Shown: positions 17,145 to 26,022, counted from the first letter of the stretch. The stretch is 33,558 bases of DNA from JBPRGG01 sp051418075 (GCA_051418075.1 JBPRGG010000109.1:1-33558); one strand, 5' to 3'. Made by a program: numbers and translations. Notes: generated from the letters alone by a model not told the origin.

Positions 17145-18578
17145 TTATGACTTTTCAGGCTTATTCATGAGCCGGATCTTTAAACCGTGGTTGGTAAAAA
17201 CCAATTGGAATACCTGATGATCATAAGACATGCCTCGGATCTTGTCTATACTAAGTGTATGTCTTGTTTCGTATCTGTCGATGTTATTTTCCAGTGATAT
17301 GATATTATCTACCAGGGATGAAATTCCTAATTCGTTGGCACTGGGTTTAGCCCCACTGATCAGGGTCGTCAGCATCACAGTAATGTTTTTGGCTTTAAAA
17401 TAATCCATTAACCGGAGCAACATATTTCGTACTTCCAGTAAAGTGCCAGCTTCTATAAGGGTAGTTACCGGGTCGAAAACTACAATATCAGGTGCATAAT
17501 CATGCACTTTTTTAAGGATAGATACCAGGTGCATCTCAATGCCTGATATCGAGGGTCGATCAGATACTATCCAGAGTTGATCTGTATTTTCATATTTTTC
17601 CAGATCCATGCCAATAGATTGCATATTTCGCCGCAGCTGGGCGGCAGATTCTTCAAAGGCAAAAAACAGGCAACTTTTTCCCTGCTGAAGGTTTTCATAG
17701 CAAAAACTCATACCAAAACTGGTTTTTCCTACCCCTGATGTGCCGGAAATAAGAGTGCTGGAGCCTGCATAAAGCCCCTTTTTGCTTAGTTTTTTATCCA
17801 GATCAGAAATACCACAAGGTAACACATCAGATGAAACATACTGCGGCATCTTGATATTGGTAATTGGCATAAGGGTGATACCCGTTTTATCAATTAAAAA
17901 TGGGTATTCATTGGTTCCGTGAAAATTTCCCCGGTATTTCAAAATATGCAACCTTCTGGTATATATATTCTCTTCTTTGATATTTTTCAATGTTACCACA
18001 CAATCAGTTATATATTCCTCCAGACCATAATGAGATATACCATGATTAGTTGCCTCAGAAGTAAAAATTGCGGTTATTTTTTTCTTTTTCAACCAGTTGA
18101 TCAGCCTCAGTAGTTCCCGGCGGAAAACATTCGGATCATTGATCTCATGAAATAATAATTCAAAGGTATCAATCACCAATCTCTTGGCATTGTTTTTTTT
18201 CAGGGATTGTTCAATTCTGACAAAAAGGGCAGTTAAGTCAAAAGTTCCGGCACTTTGCAATTCAGGCCTGCTTAAGTTGATGTTATCCAGAATGAGGCTA
18301 TTATCCTGCTGCAGCTTTTCTATATCAAATCCAAAGGATGAAAAGTTGGTGATCAGATCATTTTCATTTTCTTCTATGGACAAAAATACACCAGGTTCAT
18401 TGTATTCGATGATGCCATTTAAAATAAAATACATGCTAAATACGGTTTTACCACAGCCGGCATATCCGCTCACCAGGGTAGTTCTTTCCCTGGGCAATCC
18501 GCCATAAGTGATATCATCAAATCCACGGATACCAGTAGGAGCCTTGGCTAATTCATTGTTGTATAATTCTTTTGTCAT
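17145..18578 (-). CDS. kaiC: Circadian clock ATPase KaiC homologue
   Basis: A 477-residue double-domain RecA-like ATPase. CI carries the P-loop GYAGCGKT (38-45) and the catalytic pair Glu69-Glu70. CII carries GTSGVGKT (279-286) and Glu309-Glu310 (FAFEESAAQL). The cyanobacterial phosphorylation dyad Ser431-Thr432 aligns with Ser420-Ser421 (GISSLVD), so a Ser/Ser pair is kept; the position of Thr426 is Asn. The protein ends soon after the CII core and lacks the C-terminal A-loop and tail that bind KaiA, consistent with no kaiA nearby. It probably forms hexamers with ATPase and autokinase activity that act as a timer or stress switch, as proposed for KaiBC in non-cyanobacteria. The start at 18578 gives MTKELYNNELAKAPTGIRGFD, normal for the family. 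Confidence 0.93.
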   Translation of the reverse strand: MTKELYNNELAKAPTGIRGFDDITYGGLPRERTTLVSGYAGCGKTVFSMYFILNGIIEYNEPGVFLSIEENENDLITNFSSFGFDIEKLQQDNSLILDNINLSRPELQSAGTFDLTALFVRIEQSLKKNNAKRLVIDTFELLFHEINDPNVFRRELLRLINWLKKKKITAIFTSEATNHGISHYGLEEYITDCVVTLKNIKEENIYTRRLHILKYRGNFHGTNEYPFLIDKTGITLMPITNIKMPQYVSSDVLPCGISDLDKKLSKKGLYAGSSTLISGTSGVGKTSFGMSFCYENLQQGKSCLFFAFEESAAQLRRNMQSIGMDLEKYENTDQLWIVSDRPSISGIEMHLVSILKKVHDYAPDIVVFDPVTTLIEAGTLLEVRNMLLRLMDYFKAKNITVMLTTLISGAKPSANELGISSLVDNIISLENNIDRYETRHTLSIDKIRGMSYDHQVFQLVFTNHGLKIRLMNKPEKS

Positions 18579-18646
18579 TTGAGATGAATAATTAAACAGA
18601 CATAATTAACACACAAATTAGAATAGATATTAAAATGTATGTCTGA

Positions 18647-18654
18647 CAAAGATA
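18647..18654 (-). promoter_or_regulatory. Candidate -7 box upstream of kaiC
   Basis: Read on the minus strand, TATCTTTG fits TAnnTTTG at every fixed position and lies 69 bp before the kaiC ATG in a 182-bp gap after the receiver gene. No good TTTG -33 element is found 19-21 bases upstream, so kaiC may have its own promoter or the match may be fortuitous. Confidence 0.3.
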
Positions 18655-18760
18655 TCTATATTTGCCAAGTTTATAAGCATACATTATGTTATTTAATGAT
18701 TTTTCTATTTTGCTGTGCTTTAGCGGGTTTTAAGTTAAAATAATTGAAACAGGCCTTTTA

Positions 18761-19123
18761 CTAATCATCATGGTTTGCATGCTTGTCAATTAGTTGCTGC
18801 AACGCTTCCATTTCAAATGGTTTGGCCAAGATTCCTTCTACAGGAACCTCCTGCATGGCTTTTTTCAAACGACTACTGGCTGAAAAATATATGACAGGTG
18901 TTTGGATTTTTTCCTGTTTGATTTGTTTAGCTGCCTCCACTCCATTGATATCGGGCAGGCCAAGATCCAGCAACAACAGACCATATTTCTTTTTTTTTAA
19001 TTCGGGAACCACTTCTCTTCCATATTTTACCAGTGTAAAAGGTTGATTTTTCAGGTTAAGATACATTTTCAAAAAACCACCAATGTCATCATCATCTTCG
19101 CAAATAAGAATAGGTTTTGGCAT
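18761..19123 (-). CDS. Single-domain response regulator upstream of kaiC
   Basis: A 120-residue lone receiver: Asp10-Asp11 within EDDDD, phosphoacceptor Asp53 (LLLDLGLP), Ser81 at the switch position (YFSAS) and Lys101 (LAKPF). It has no output domain. It precedes kaiC by 182 bp in the same direction, so a receiver-kaiC-kaiB-kinase unit is plausible, with the four-PAS kinase as its phosphodonor. By analogy with clock outputs it might deliver the Kai-dependent signal, but the mechanism cannot be read from sequence. Confidence 0.92.
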   Translation of the reverse strand: MPKPILICEDDDDIGGFLKMYLNLKNQPFTLVKYGREVVPELKKKKYGLLLLDLGLPDINGVEAAKQIKQEKIQTPVIYFSASSRLKKAMQEVPVEGILAKPFEMEALQQLIDKHANHDD

Positions 19124-19437
19124 ATAATAATTAGCATTTAATTAAACAATCTTTTAAAGCAACAAATCCAAATAGATGTACAAAATGAAGATTTTAGGTA
19201 TTTTATTGTTTATTTAACAGTAAAATTAATTATTTGTTAGCATTTTCACCTTGAAAAGACTGATGATAATTATTATTCTCAAAACTACCGGTGTGCTGAT
19301 TGTCGCTGTCCGGAATTTAAGTTTTTCCTTATCTTAAGCATATGCTTTCTTCCATAGAAGTTGGTTAAATAAACATCTCCAGCTAAAATGTGGTTAAATT
19401 AATACGCCTGAAAAAACATCCATATATTTTTTATTCC
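19124..19437. other. Divergent intergenic region between the Kai unit and the efflux operon
   Basis: This 314-bp AT-rich region separates two divergent transcription units and should hold the promoters of both. I found no match to the Bacteroidetes promoter consensus good enough to call, and no hairpin or repeat. An in-frame GTG at 19390 could extend the efflux gene's N-terminus by 16 residues. Confidence 0.5.
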
Positions 19438-20880
19438 ATGAAAGACTTTTTTTCTGAAATGATGGAAAATACCGCAGGGAATCACCAAAAACATACTCTG
19501 CTTATCGTAAAATCCTGTTATCTGATTTTGATGGTCTTTCTGTTGCTGAATTGTGCCTCAAAACCTCAGGTAAACCTGCCCCTGGATTACACCCGTTCCT
19601 TTTCCTTTTCCGGTACCCGCAATTTGCCTGATCAATGGTGGACAGAGTTTGAAGACCAGCAACTTGACAGGTTGATCCAAAGTGCCCTTGACTCCAATTT
19701 TAATTTGTTAACAGCATTTCATCGTATAAAAGAAGCCAGGGCCGTATTTAGGCGGGAGTCTGCCTCTCTTGTCCCTGACCTGGAAGGAACCGCCCGGGCT
19801 GAACTAAGTCAGCCTCAGCAAGCCTTTGAAGACTTTCAGCAAAATCGCAGCCTTCAGTTAGGTCTTGCTTCATTTTACGAACTGGACCTTTGGGGCAGGA
19901 TCCGGTCCAGGATTGATGCACAGGAATACCAGTTGAAAGCAACCCTGGAAGACTACCAGGCGGCAGCTATCTCCTTATCAGCCCAGGTCGTGAGTACCTG
20001 GTTTCAGTTGACTGAGGCACATAATCAGTTGGAACTGGCAAATCAGCAGATACAGACCAACCAGCAAGTGCTGAATTCCCTGAAACGCCGGTTTGGTAAA
20101 GGGCTGAGCCGGGCTGCTGATATTTTGAGACAACAACAGTTGTTAAAATCCACCAGGGAACAAAAGCTTTATGTACAATCCAGGAAGCAGGTTTTGGAAC
20201 ATCAACTGGCCATTTTGACCGGTACTGCTCCCCAAAAAACGCTTGATATATCCCTATCCGCATTGCCGGAATTGCCACCCTTGCCAGAGACAGGATTGCC
20301 GGTAAAGCTGGTACAACGACGGCCGGATGTCCGGTCTGCCTTTTTTCAGCTGCAATCAGCAGACCGGGAACTGGCAGCGGCTATCAGCAATCAATACCCC
20401 CGCTTATCCTTGTCCTTGTCCATTTCAACTGCTTATAATGAAGCAGATAACCTGTTCGTGAATTGGGCTCATTCTATTGCCGGAAACCTGGTAGCTCCTA
20501 TTTTTTATGGGGGGCAATTAAGGGCTGAGGTAGAGCGGTTTGAAGCTGTTAAGAAACAGCTTATTTATCAGTATGGGCAATCTGTATTAACGGCATTTCA
20601 GGAAGTAGAAGATGCCCTGATCAGGGAAGTGAACCAGGTAGAAAGTATCGCACTTCTGGAGGAACAGGTGGAACTGATGCAAAAAACTTATCAACAATTG
20701 CAATTGGAATATTTTAATGGTATCAGTACCTACCTGGATGTACTTACCGCATTGGATGATTTACAACAGCTGCAAAGAAATCTATTGTCGGCCCGTATGG
20801 ATTTGCTGCAATACCGCATCGACCTTTACCGATCCTTAGCCGGTGGTTTTGATCAGGAAGCGCTGGCTGATCAGCTTTAA
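19438..20880 (+). CDS. TolC/NodT-family outer membrane efflux lipoprotein
   Basis: A 480-residue outer-membrane channel of the NodT/OprM type. The N-terminus has a hydrophobic segment ending in the lipobox LLLNC (Cys39), then the mature start ASKPQVNLPLDYTRSF. Family signs are WWTEFEDQQLDRLIQSAL, the repeated long amphipathic helices of the periplasmic barrel (ASFYELDLWGRIR, then VQRRPDVRSAFFQLQ), and a second repeat ending AFQEVEDALIRE and LDVLTALDDL. It would trimerise and connect the periplasmic adaptor to the exterior. It is the first gene of the efflux operon, 31 bp before the adaptor. Starts at GTG 19390 or ATG 19459/19462 are possible; ATG 19438 was chosen as the first ATG. Confidence 0.9.
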   Translation: MKDFFSEMMENTAGNHQKHTLLIVKSCYLILMVFLLLNCASKPQVNLPLDYTRSFSFSGTRNLPDQWWTEFEDQQLDRLIQSALDSNFNLLTAFHRIKEARAVFRRESASLVPDLEGTARAELSQPQQAFEDFQQNRSLQLGLASFYELDLWGRIRSRIDAQEYQLKATLEDYQAAAISLSAQVVSTWFQLTEAHNQLELANQQIQTNQQVLNSLKRRFGKGLSRAADILRQQQLLKSTREQKLYVQSRKQVLEHQLAILTGTAPQKTLDISLSALPELPPLPETGLPVKLVQRRPDVRSAFFQLQSADRELAAAISNQYPRLSLSLSISTAYNEADNLFVNWAHSIAGNLVAPIFYGGQLRAEVERFEAVKKQLIYQYGQSVLTAFQEVEDALIREVNQVESIALLEEQVELMQKTYQQLQLEYFNGISTYLDVLTALDDLQQLQRNLLSARMDLLQYRIDLYRSLAGGFDQEALADQL

Positions 20881-20911
20881 TATATTAAAAGCTTATTCAA
20901 GAATGTGATTT

Positions 20912-22141
20912 ATGACAAATAATAAATTCAAGAGAAATAAAAAAAAGATTTTACTCTCCCTCGGTTTCATTTTAGCCGGAGCCGGAATTACTTTGCTTAT
21001 TTTTTTAACAGAACCTACCGCTGAAAAAGCAGGGGCTACCCGTGAAACAGCCATGCTGGTGGATATAATCGAGGCTGAAAAAGGCGCTTTCCGGCCTACT
21101 ATTGTAGCCACAGGAACCGTTGAGCCAGCCAGGGACATTATTTTAAGTTCCAGGGTGGGAGGTAAGATCATTCGGGTCACTTCCTCATTTGTACCCGGTC
21201 AGCTGGTAGAAAAAGGAAAGGTCCTCCTGCAAATTGATCCATCCGATTACAAAAATGACCTGCAATTACAGAAAAGTGAGTTACAGCAGGCTGAATCTGA
21301 TCTGCTGCTTGAACAAGGGCGGCAGGATGTAGCCCGACAAGATTACAAGTTGCTGGATCAGACGTTAACCAACCAGGATGAATCTCTGGTACTGCGTCAG
21401 CCCCAGCTGGATGCGGCCAAAGCCCGGCTAAAAGCAGCCCAGGCCGCAGTAGATCAGGCCAGTCTCAACCTGGAAAGAACTACCATCAGGGCTCCATTTG
21501 ATGCCCGGGTCCTGGACCGGGCCGTTAACCTTGGTTCTCAGGTGGATCCCGGAGATAATCTGGGCAGATTGGTTGGGGTGAAAAACTACTGGATCAGGGT
21601 AAGCCTTCCTCTGGAGGATCTGAATTGGTTGTCATTTCCGGGTGATTCCCTAAATCAGGGTTCTCCGGTCATGATCAGAGACCGCACTGCCTGGCCGGAA
21701 AATGTTTATCGGGAAGGATACCTGTTTAGTATGGTGGGAACCCTGGAAGACCAAACCCGGCTAGCCAGCCTGTTGGTCAATGTGCCGGATCCGGTAGTAA
21801 AGGAAGAAAACCAACCGCTACTGGTGATAGGGGCGTTTGTGGAAACGTCCATACAAGGTGAAATGCTTCAGGATGTGGTACGGATCAATCGGGATTATAT
21901 CCGGGATAATGCATCTGTTTGGCTTTTTGAAGAAGGCCGTTTAGCCATAAAGGAGGTGGAAATCCTGTATCAGGACCAGCAATTTGCCTATATCAGCGAA
22001 GGAGTATATCCGGAGGATCAGATCATCACTACCAATCTGGCTACTGTGACTGAAGGAGCACCCCTGCGGCTCAAAACCGGAGAAGAACAGGCTGGCCAGA
22101 ACCAGGCATTGTCAAACAGAAAGGAGGTGACGGATGAATGA
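20912..22141 (+). CDS. RND efflux periplasmic adaptor (MFP)
   Basis: A 409-residue membrane-fusion protein. Residues about 12-33 are a single N-terminal transmembrane anchor with no lipobox. A split biotinyl-lipoyl domain is seen as ATGTVEPARDIILSSRVGG and VEKGKVLLQIDPSDY before the coiled coil, and LERTTIRAPFDARVLDRAVNLG after it. The helical hairpin lies at about 110-180, with the beta-barrel and membrane-proximal domain beyond (NYWIRVSLPLEDL). It bridges the inner-membrane pump and the outer-membrane channel. The stop overlaps the pump's start by 8 bp, indicating translational coupling. Confidence 0.92.
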   Translation: MTNNKFKRNKKKILLSLGFILAGAGITLLIFLTEPTAEKAGATRETAMLVDIIEAEKGAFRPTIVATGTVEPARDIILSSRVGGKIIRVTSSFVPGQLVEKGKVLLQIDPSDYKNDLQLQKSELQQAESDLLLEQGRQDVARQDYKLLDQTLTNQDESLVLRQPQLDAAKARLKAAQAAVDQASLNLERTTIRAPFDARVLDRAVNLGSQVDPGDNLGRLVGVKNYWIRVSLPLEDLNWLSFPGDSLNQGSPVMIRDRTAWPENVYREGYLFSMVGTLEDQTRLASLLVNVPDPVVKEENQPLLVIGAFVETSIQGEMLQDVVRINRDYIRDNASVWLFEEGRLAIKEVEILYQDQQFAYISEGVYPEDQIITTNLATVTEGAPLRLKTGEEQAGQNQALSNRKEVTDE

Positions 22142-25100
22142 GAGGAGATCGGATGAGCCATTAATTAAGGGCCCAATAGCCTATATGGCCCGAAACTCCA
22201 TAGCAGCCAACTTGTTGATGGTGATCCTGATTGGAGGGGGTATCTGGACCATGATGAACATACAAAAGGAGGTTTATCCCCAGTTTCAGCTGGACATGGT
22301 GGAAGTATCGGTGGTATATCCCGGGGCAGCTCCGTCAGAAGTGGAAAATGGTATCCTGCTGCCAGTGGAAGAGGCTGTAAGAGGTATCCAGGGGATCAGG
22401 GAAATAACTTCCCGGGCCGATGAAGGATCCGGCAGCGTCACCATAGAACTGGTGGCGGGTATTGACCGGATGAAGGTTTACCAGGATATTGATCAGGCGG
22501 TCAACCGTATCCGTACCTTTCCCGATGATATTGAGGAGCCGGAGGTGACCCTTCAGTCCCGCCAAAGAGATGTGATGGAATTGGGGCTGTATGGAAATGT
22601 AGATATCTGGACCCTGCGAAAACTGGCTGAAAGGCTGAGAGATCGTTTATTGAGTCATCCTGAGATTACCCAGGTGGAAATCGGCAATGTACCGGAGTAT
22701 GTCACCCACATAGAAATTCCCCGGTACAGATTGCGTGAATACAATATTACCCTGCAGCAAGTGGCAGATATCATCCGCCAGTCCAGCCAGGATGTGCCAG
22801 CCGGGGCAGTAGAGACCCATTCCGGTGAAATTTTATTGCGCATGCAGGAAAGGAAACAATGGGCTGATGAGTTTGGAAATATCAAAATGATCACTTCCCC
22901 CACCGGGGCCAATATAAGGCTGGCTGACCTGGCAGATATTTCTGATGGTTTTGAGGAAAGCGGTTTTCATGCTCACTTTAATCAGCAGCCATCAGTTGAA
23001 TTACAGGTTTACAGAATAGGCAATCAGTCACCCCTGGAAATTGCAGCCCGGGTGAAAGAAGTAATAGAGGATTACCAGCAAACCCTGCCTGCGGGGGTGA
23101 ATTACCGGATTGACAGCAATCGGGCCGAAGACTACCGGGAAAGACTTTCCCTGCTTACGGAAAACGGAATAATGGCCATCGTTATCGTTTTATTTATCCT
23201 GGCCCTATTCCTGGAGTACAAACTGGCCTTCTGGGTCATGATGGGAATGGCTATTTCATTTATTGGCGGCTTATTTTTCCTGCCATTGATCGGGGTCAGC
23301 ATCAATATGATATCCATGTTTGGGTTTTTAGTGGTGCTTGGTATTGTGGTGGATGATGCCATTGTGGTTGGAGAAAATATTTATGAACACCGCCAACAGG
23401 GGATGGGTTTGATGGAAGCGGCCATTGCCGGTACCAGAGACATTGCCCGGCCGGTAATATTCAGCATTATGACCAATATAATCGCTTTTATTCCATTGCT
23501 TTTTATTCCCGGTACTACCGGTAAATTCTGGTGGCCCTTACCGGCTGTGGTGATCGTGGTATTGGCTGTGTCACTGTTTGAAGCTTTATTTATTTTACCA
23601 GCCCACCTGGCCCATGTTTCCAAAAAAAGAATTTTGAATATCCATCCGGGAAAATATCTGCACCTGGGACAACAGAAGTTTGCCAAACTGTTTCAAAAAT
23701 TTATGGATCGTTATTACCGTCCATTCCTGGGTTATTGTTTGAAACACCGCTACGTTACTTTTAGTGCAGCTATATCTCTCTTGATAGTAATTGGTGGTTT
23801 TGGCTACAGTGATCATATGGGGATTATTATGATGCCGGAAGTAGCAGCCGATGAAATAGAAGCCGGTGTGTCTCTTCCGGTAGGAACTACACCGGACCAG
23901 GCGGCTGAAGTGGCCATGCAAATTACCCGGTCTACCCTGGATATGTTTGACAAACATGAATTATTTGAGGTGGCTGAGGGGGTAAAAACCAATGTCAGAG
24001 GACAAAATTTTATTGATGTAGAGGTGGTAATGAAACCACCGGACCAAAGAGATATGACAGCCAGACAGGTAATAGACCTGTGGAGAAAAGAAATGGGAGA
24101 AATTAAAGGGGTAGATCAGATCACCTTTGAAGCGGAACGGGGTCCGGGAGGCTATCAGCAGGACATCAGCGTTGATCTCAGTCATACCGATATTGAGGTG
24201 CTGGAAGAAGCCAGTCAGGCATTTTTCAACCAGGTAGAAGCATTTCAGGCTACCCGTGATGTTAATGATAATTATAATAAAGGTAAAAACCAGTTTGATT
24301 TTCATTTACTTCCTGAGGGGCGCAATCTTGGTTTAACTTCCAACCAGGTGGGGCGTCAGGTACGAAATGCATTCTTTGGAGCGTTGGCTATCCGGCAGTT
24401 AAGGGGAACCAATGAGATTGAAGTCAGGGTCAGGTTGCCCAAAAGTGAACGTAAAGACCTTAGTAACCTGGAAAACTTCCTGATCCGTACCCCTGATGGT
24501 ACTCAGGTGCCTTTGCTGGAGGTAGCAACTATCGATCAAGGCGAGGCTTTTACATCCATTAATCGTCGGGATGGACGAAGGATTGTAACTGTAGGAATGG
24601 ATGTAGAGCCTAAAAATGCAGTTTCACGGGTGCTTGAATCATTGCAAAAAGAAACTTTACCCCAGTTGAGAGCTGACTTTCCCGGCCTGACCTGGAGCTT
24701 TGAAGGCAGTCAGGCTGAAATGAGGGAATCAACCCAGGCCCTTTGGGGTGGATTTGGTCTGGCTATTCTGGTAATTTATGCCTTATTGGCTATAGCCTTC
24801 AACAATTATTTACAACCTTTAATCGTGCTATTTGCCATACCTTTTGGAATTGTGGGGGCCGTGATCGGACATATTTTATTAGGTTATGACCTGTCATTGA
24901 TCAGCCTAATGGGTGTGATTGCCCTTTCAGGAGTGGTAGTGAATGATTCTCTGATCATGATCGATTATGCTAATAAAAGAAGAAAGGAGGGGAGCCGGTT
25001 TGAGGCCATACATGAGGCTGGTTTAAGGAGGTTCAGGCCCATTATCCTCACTACGCTGACCACATTCGGCGGTCTTACCCCGATCATATTGGAAACATCC

Positions 25101-25238
25101 CGGCAGGCCTATTATTTGATACCTATGGCTATTTCCCTGGGATTTGGGATAGTATTTGCCACAGCCATTATTTTGATCATTGTGCCTTGCCTTTATCTGA
25201 TCCTGGAAGATATGGTGGTTGGATTAAAGAAGGTGTAG
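22134..25238 (+). CDS. RND family multidrug efflux permease
   Basis: A 1034-residue inner-membrane proton-driven pump of the AcrB/HAE-1 superfamily. The first transmembrane helix is at about 22-42 (NSIAANLLMVILIGGG), with porter domains, a second helix bundle and a repeated second half. The proton-relay pair in TM4 is Asp407-Asp408 (GIVVDDAIVVGENIYEH). In TM10 the region of AcrB Lys940 reads GVVVNDSLIM with Asn937, so the classical Lys is replaced, as in some other branches of the family. Substrates cannot be assigned; RND pumps of this type export drugs, detergents or lipophilic metabolites. No local TetR or AraC repressor is seen. Confidence 0.93.
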   Translation: MNERRSDEPLIKGPIAYMARNSIAANLLMVILIGGGIWTMMNIQKEVYPQFQLDMVEVSVVYPGAAPSEVENGILLPVEEAVRGIQGIREITSRADEGSGSVTIELVAGIDRMKVYQDIDQAVNRIRTFPDDIEEPEVTLQSRQRDVMELGLYGNVDIWTLRKLAERLRDRLLSHPEITQVEIGNVPEYVTHIEIPRYRLREYNITLQQVADIIRQSSQDVPAGAVETHSGEILLRMQERKQWADEFGNIKMITSPTGANIRLADLADISDGFEESGFHAHFNQQPSVELQVYRIGNQSPLEIAARVKEVIEDYQQTLPAGVNYRIDSNRAEDYRERLSLLTENGIMAIVIVLFILALFLEYKLAFWVMMGMAISFIGGLFFLPLIGVSINMISMFGFLVVLGIVVDDAIVVGENIYEHRQQGMGLMEAAIAGTRDIARPVIFSIMTNIIAFIPLLFIPGTTGKFWWPLPAVVIVVLAVSLFEALFILPAHLAHVSKKRILNIHPGKYLHLGQQKFAKLFQKFMDRYYRPFLGYCLKHRYVTFSAAISLLIVIGGFGYSDHMGIIMMPEVAADEIEAGVSLPVGTTPDQAAEVAMQITRSTLDMFDKHELFEVAEGVKTNVRGQNFIDVEVVMKPPDQRDMTARQVIDLWRKEMGEIKGVDQITFEAERGPGGYQQDISVDLSHTDIEVLEEASQAFFNQVEAFQATRDVNDNYNKGKNQFDFHLLPEGRNLGLTSNQVGRQVRNAFFGALAIRQLRGTNEIEVRVRLPKSERKDLSNLENFLIRTPDGTQVPLLEVATIDQGEAFTSINRRDGRRIVTVGMDVEPKNAVSRVLESLQKETLPQLRADFPGLTWSFEGSQAEMRESTQALWGGFGLAILVIYALLAIAFNNYLQPLIVLFAIPFGIVGAVIGHILLGYDLSLISLMGVIALSGVVVNDSLIMIDYANKRRKEGSRFEAIHEAGLRRFRPIILTTLTTFGGLTPIILETSRQAYYLIPMAISLGFGIVFATAIILIIVPCLYLILEDMVVGLKKV

Positions 25239-25253
25239 GATTGAAGCCAGGAA

Positions 25254-25282
25254 AAAAGCCTGATCTTCCAGAACAGGCTTTT
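25254..25282 (+). terminator. Rho-independent terminator of the efflux operon
   Basis: AAAAGCCTG at 25254-25262 pairs perfectly with CAGGCTTTT at 25274-25282 around an 11-base loop, beginning 16 bp after the pump stop codon. The T-run is short but part of the stem. The position fits the end of the three-gene operon. Confidence 0.7.
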
Positions 25283-25612
25283 ACTAACTAGACCAATGAA
25301 AGTAAACTACTTAATATATTCAAATTATTTATTCTAATGTAGTCATCAATTCTGAAGTTGGTTTGAATCAGGGTTATAGATGGTTTGATTTTTTCTCCGG
25401 AAATAAAGCAAGCGTAAGGCAGAATCTTTAATTGAAGACAGCCAAATTCAGTAATGCCTGTGATTCTTTGTACATTTCAAACTGCTTTAGATTTTCCCAA
25501 TTATAGCGCCAGTATAAATTTTAATTTTCAAATGGACCTTGATTTGATTAGTTTTAGTCAAAGGCGCTACTAGAAAATACTTTCGCCATAAAACGACTAT
25601 ATTTTCGTGAAC

Positions 25613-25638
25613 GTCATTGTAGCGTCAGGAGAAATCTG
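25613..25638 (+). repeat. Short dispersed-repeat-like motif, copy 2
   Basis: GTCATTGTAGCGTCAGGAGA followed by AATCTG resembles 132-157 (GTCATCTCGAAGCCAGGAGA followed by GATTTG) with small gaps. Both look like the GTCAT...AGAGATCT-type repeats scattered in intergenic DNA of many Bacteroidota. Two diverged copies are not enough to define a family. Confidence 0.3.
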
Positions 25639-25745
25639 TGGGAGCTAATCTAGCTGGTTCTAAAATCAGCAAGTAGATTGGATTCATGAAGAGGCAGTTG
25701 ACTGCATTTTAGTGTATTCTACTCTAATCCCATAAAGATCGGTTA

Positions 25746-25911
25746 CTAGTGTGTTAATTATTAAATTGGTTTACTAAATTTTTGCTATTATTTTTTCTTT
25801 AGACAAGGCAAAATATGAGAGCATAGCAGCGTTACGGTTGAAAATTTTAACGCAGTATAAAGGAAAAAGAAAGGTGAAAATAGTGAATTAATTTAGTAAT
25901 TAACACTCTAG
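25746..25911. mobile_element. MITE-like inverted-repeat element
   Basis: A 166-bp segment is bounded by 22-bp imperfect inverted repeats at 25746-25767 and 25890-25911, with 20 of 22 positions matching (core GTGTTAATTAYTAAATT). The outermost four bases are CTAG on both sides, which could be a target-site duplication. Weaker inverted similarity (AT-rich, TTTTTCTTT against AAAGAAAGG) continues inward, so the RNA could fold into a long hairpin. It has no open frame, so it would be non-autonomous. It ends 112 bp before the rhodopsin start. No related transposase is in the window. Confidence 0.5.
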
Positions 25912-26022
25912 CCAATTCTGATATTATATCTGCCGAAATTACTACCCCTTTTGCAAACAATTTTACTTCACAACCAGTGACCTTAACCTGTATTATTATT
26001 TTTTAACCTTAAAACACACATT

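Larger units (their letters stand above)
25239..26022. other. Non-coding region between the efflux operon and the rhodopsin
   Basis: This 784-bp stretch has no convincing coding frame. It contains the efflux terminator (25254-25282), a short dispersed-repeat-like motif (25613-25638) and a MITE-like element (25746-25911). The last 110 bp must hold the rhodopsin promoter, but no good TTTG/TAnnTTTG pair was found; the nearest -7-like box is TATTTTTT at 25997-26004. TAGCGCC at 25503-25509 and GGCGCTA at 25563-25569 form a weak inverted pair. No carotenoid 15,15'-dioxygenase (blh) gene is present. Confidence 0.6.

Noticed and set aside
19390..19437. GTG start for the TolC-like gene
   Set aside because: The extra residues (VKLIRLKKHPYIFYS) are not needed for a lipoprotein signal, and an in-frame ATG follows at 19438. 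It remains possible.
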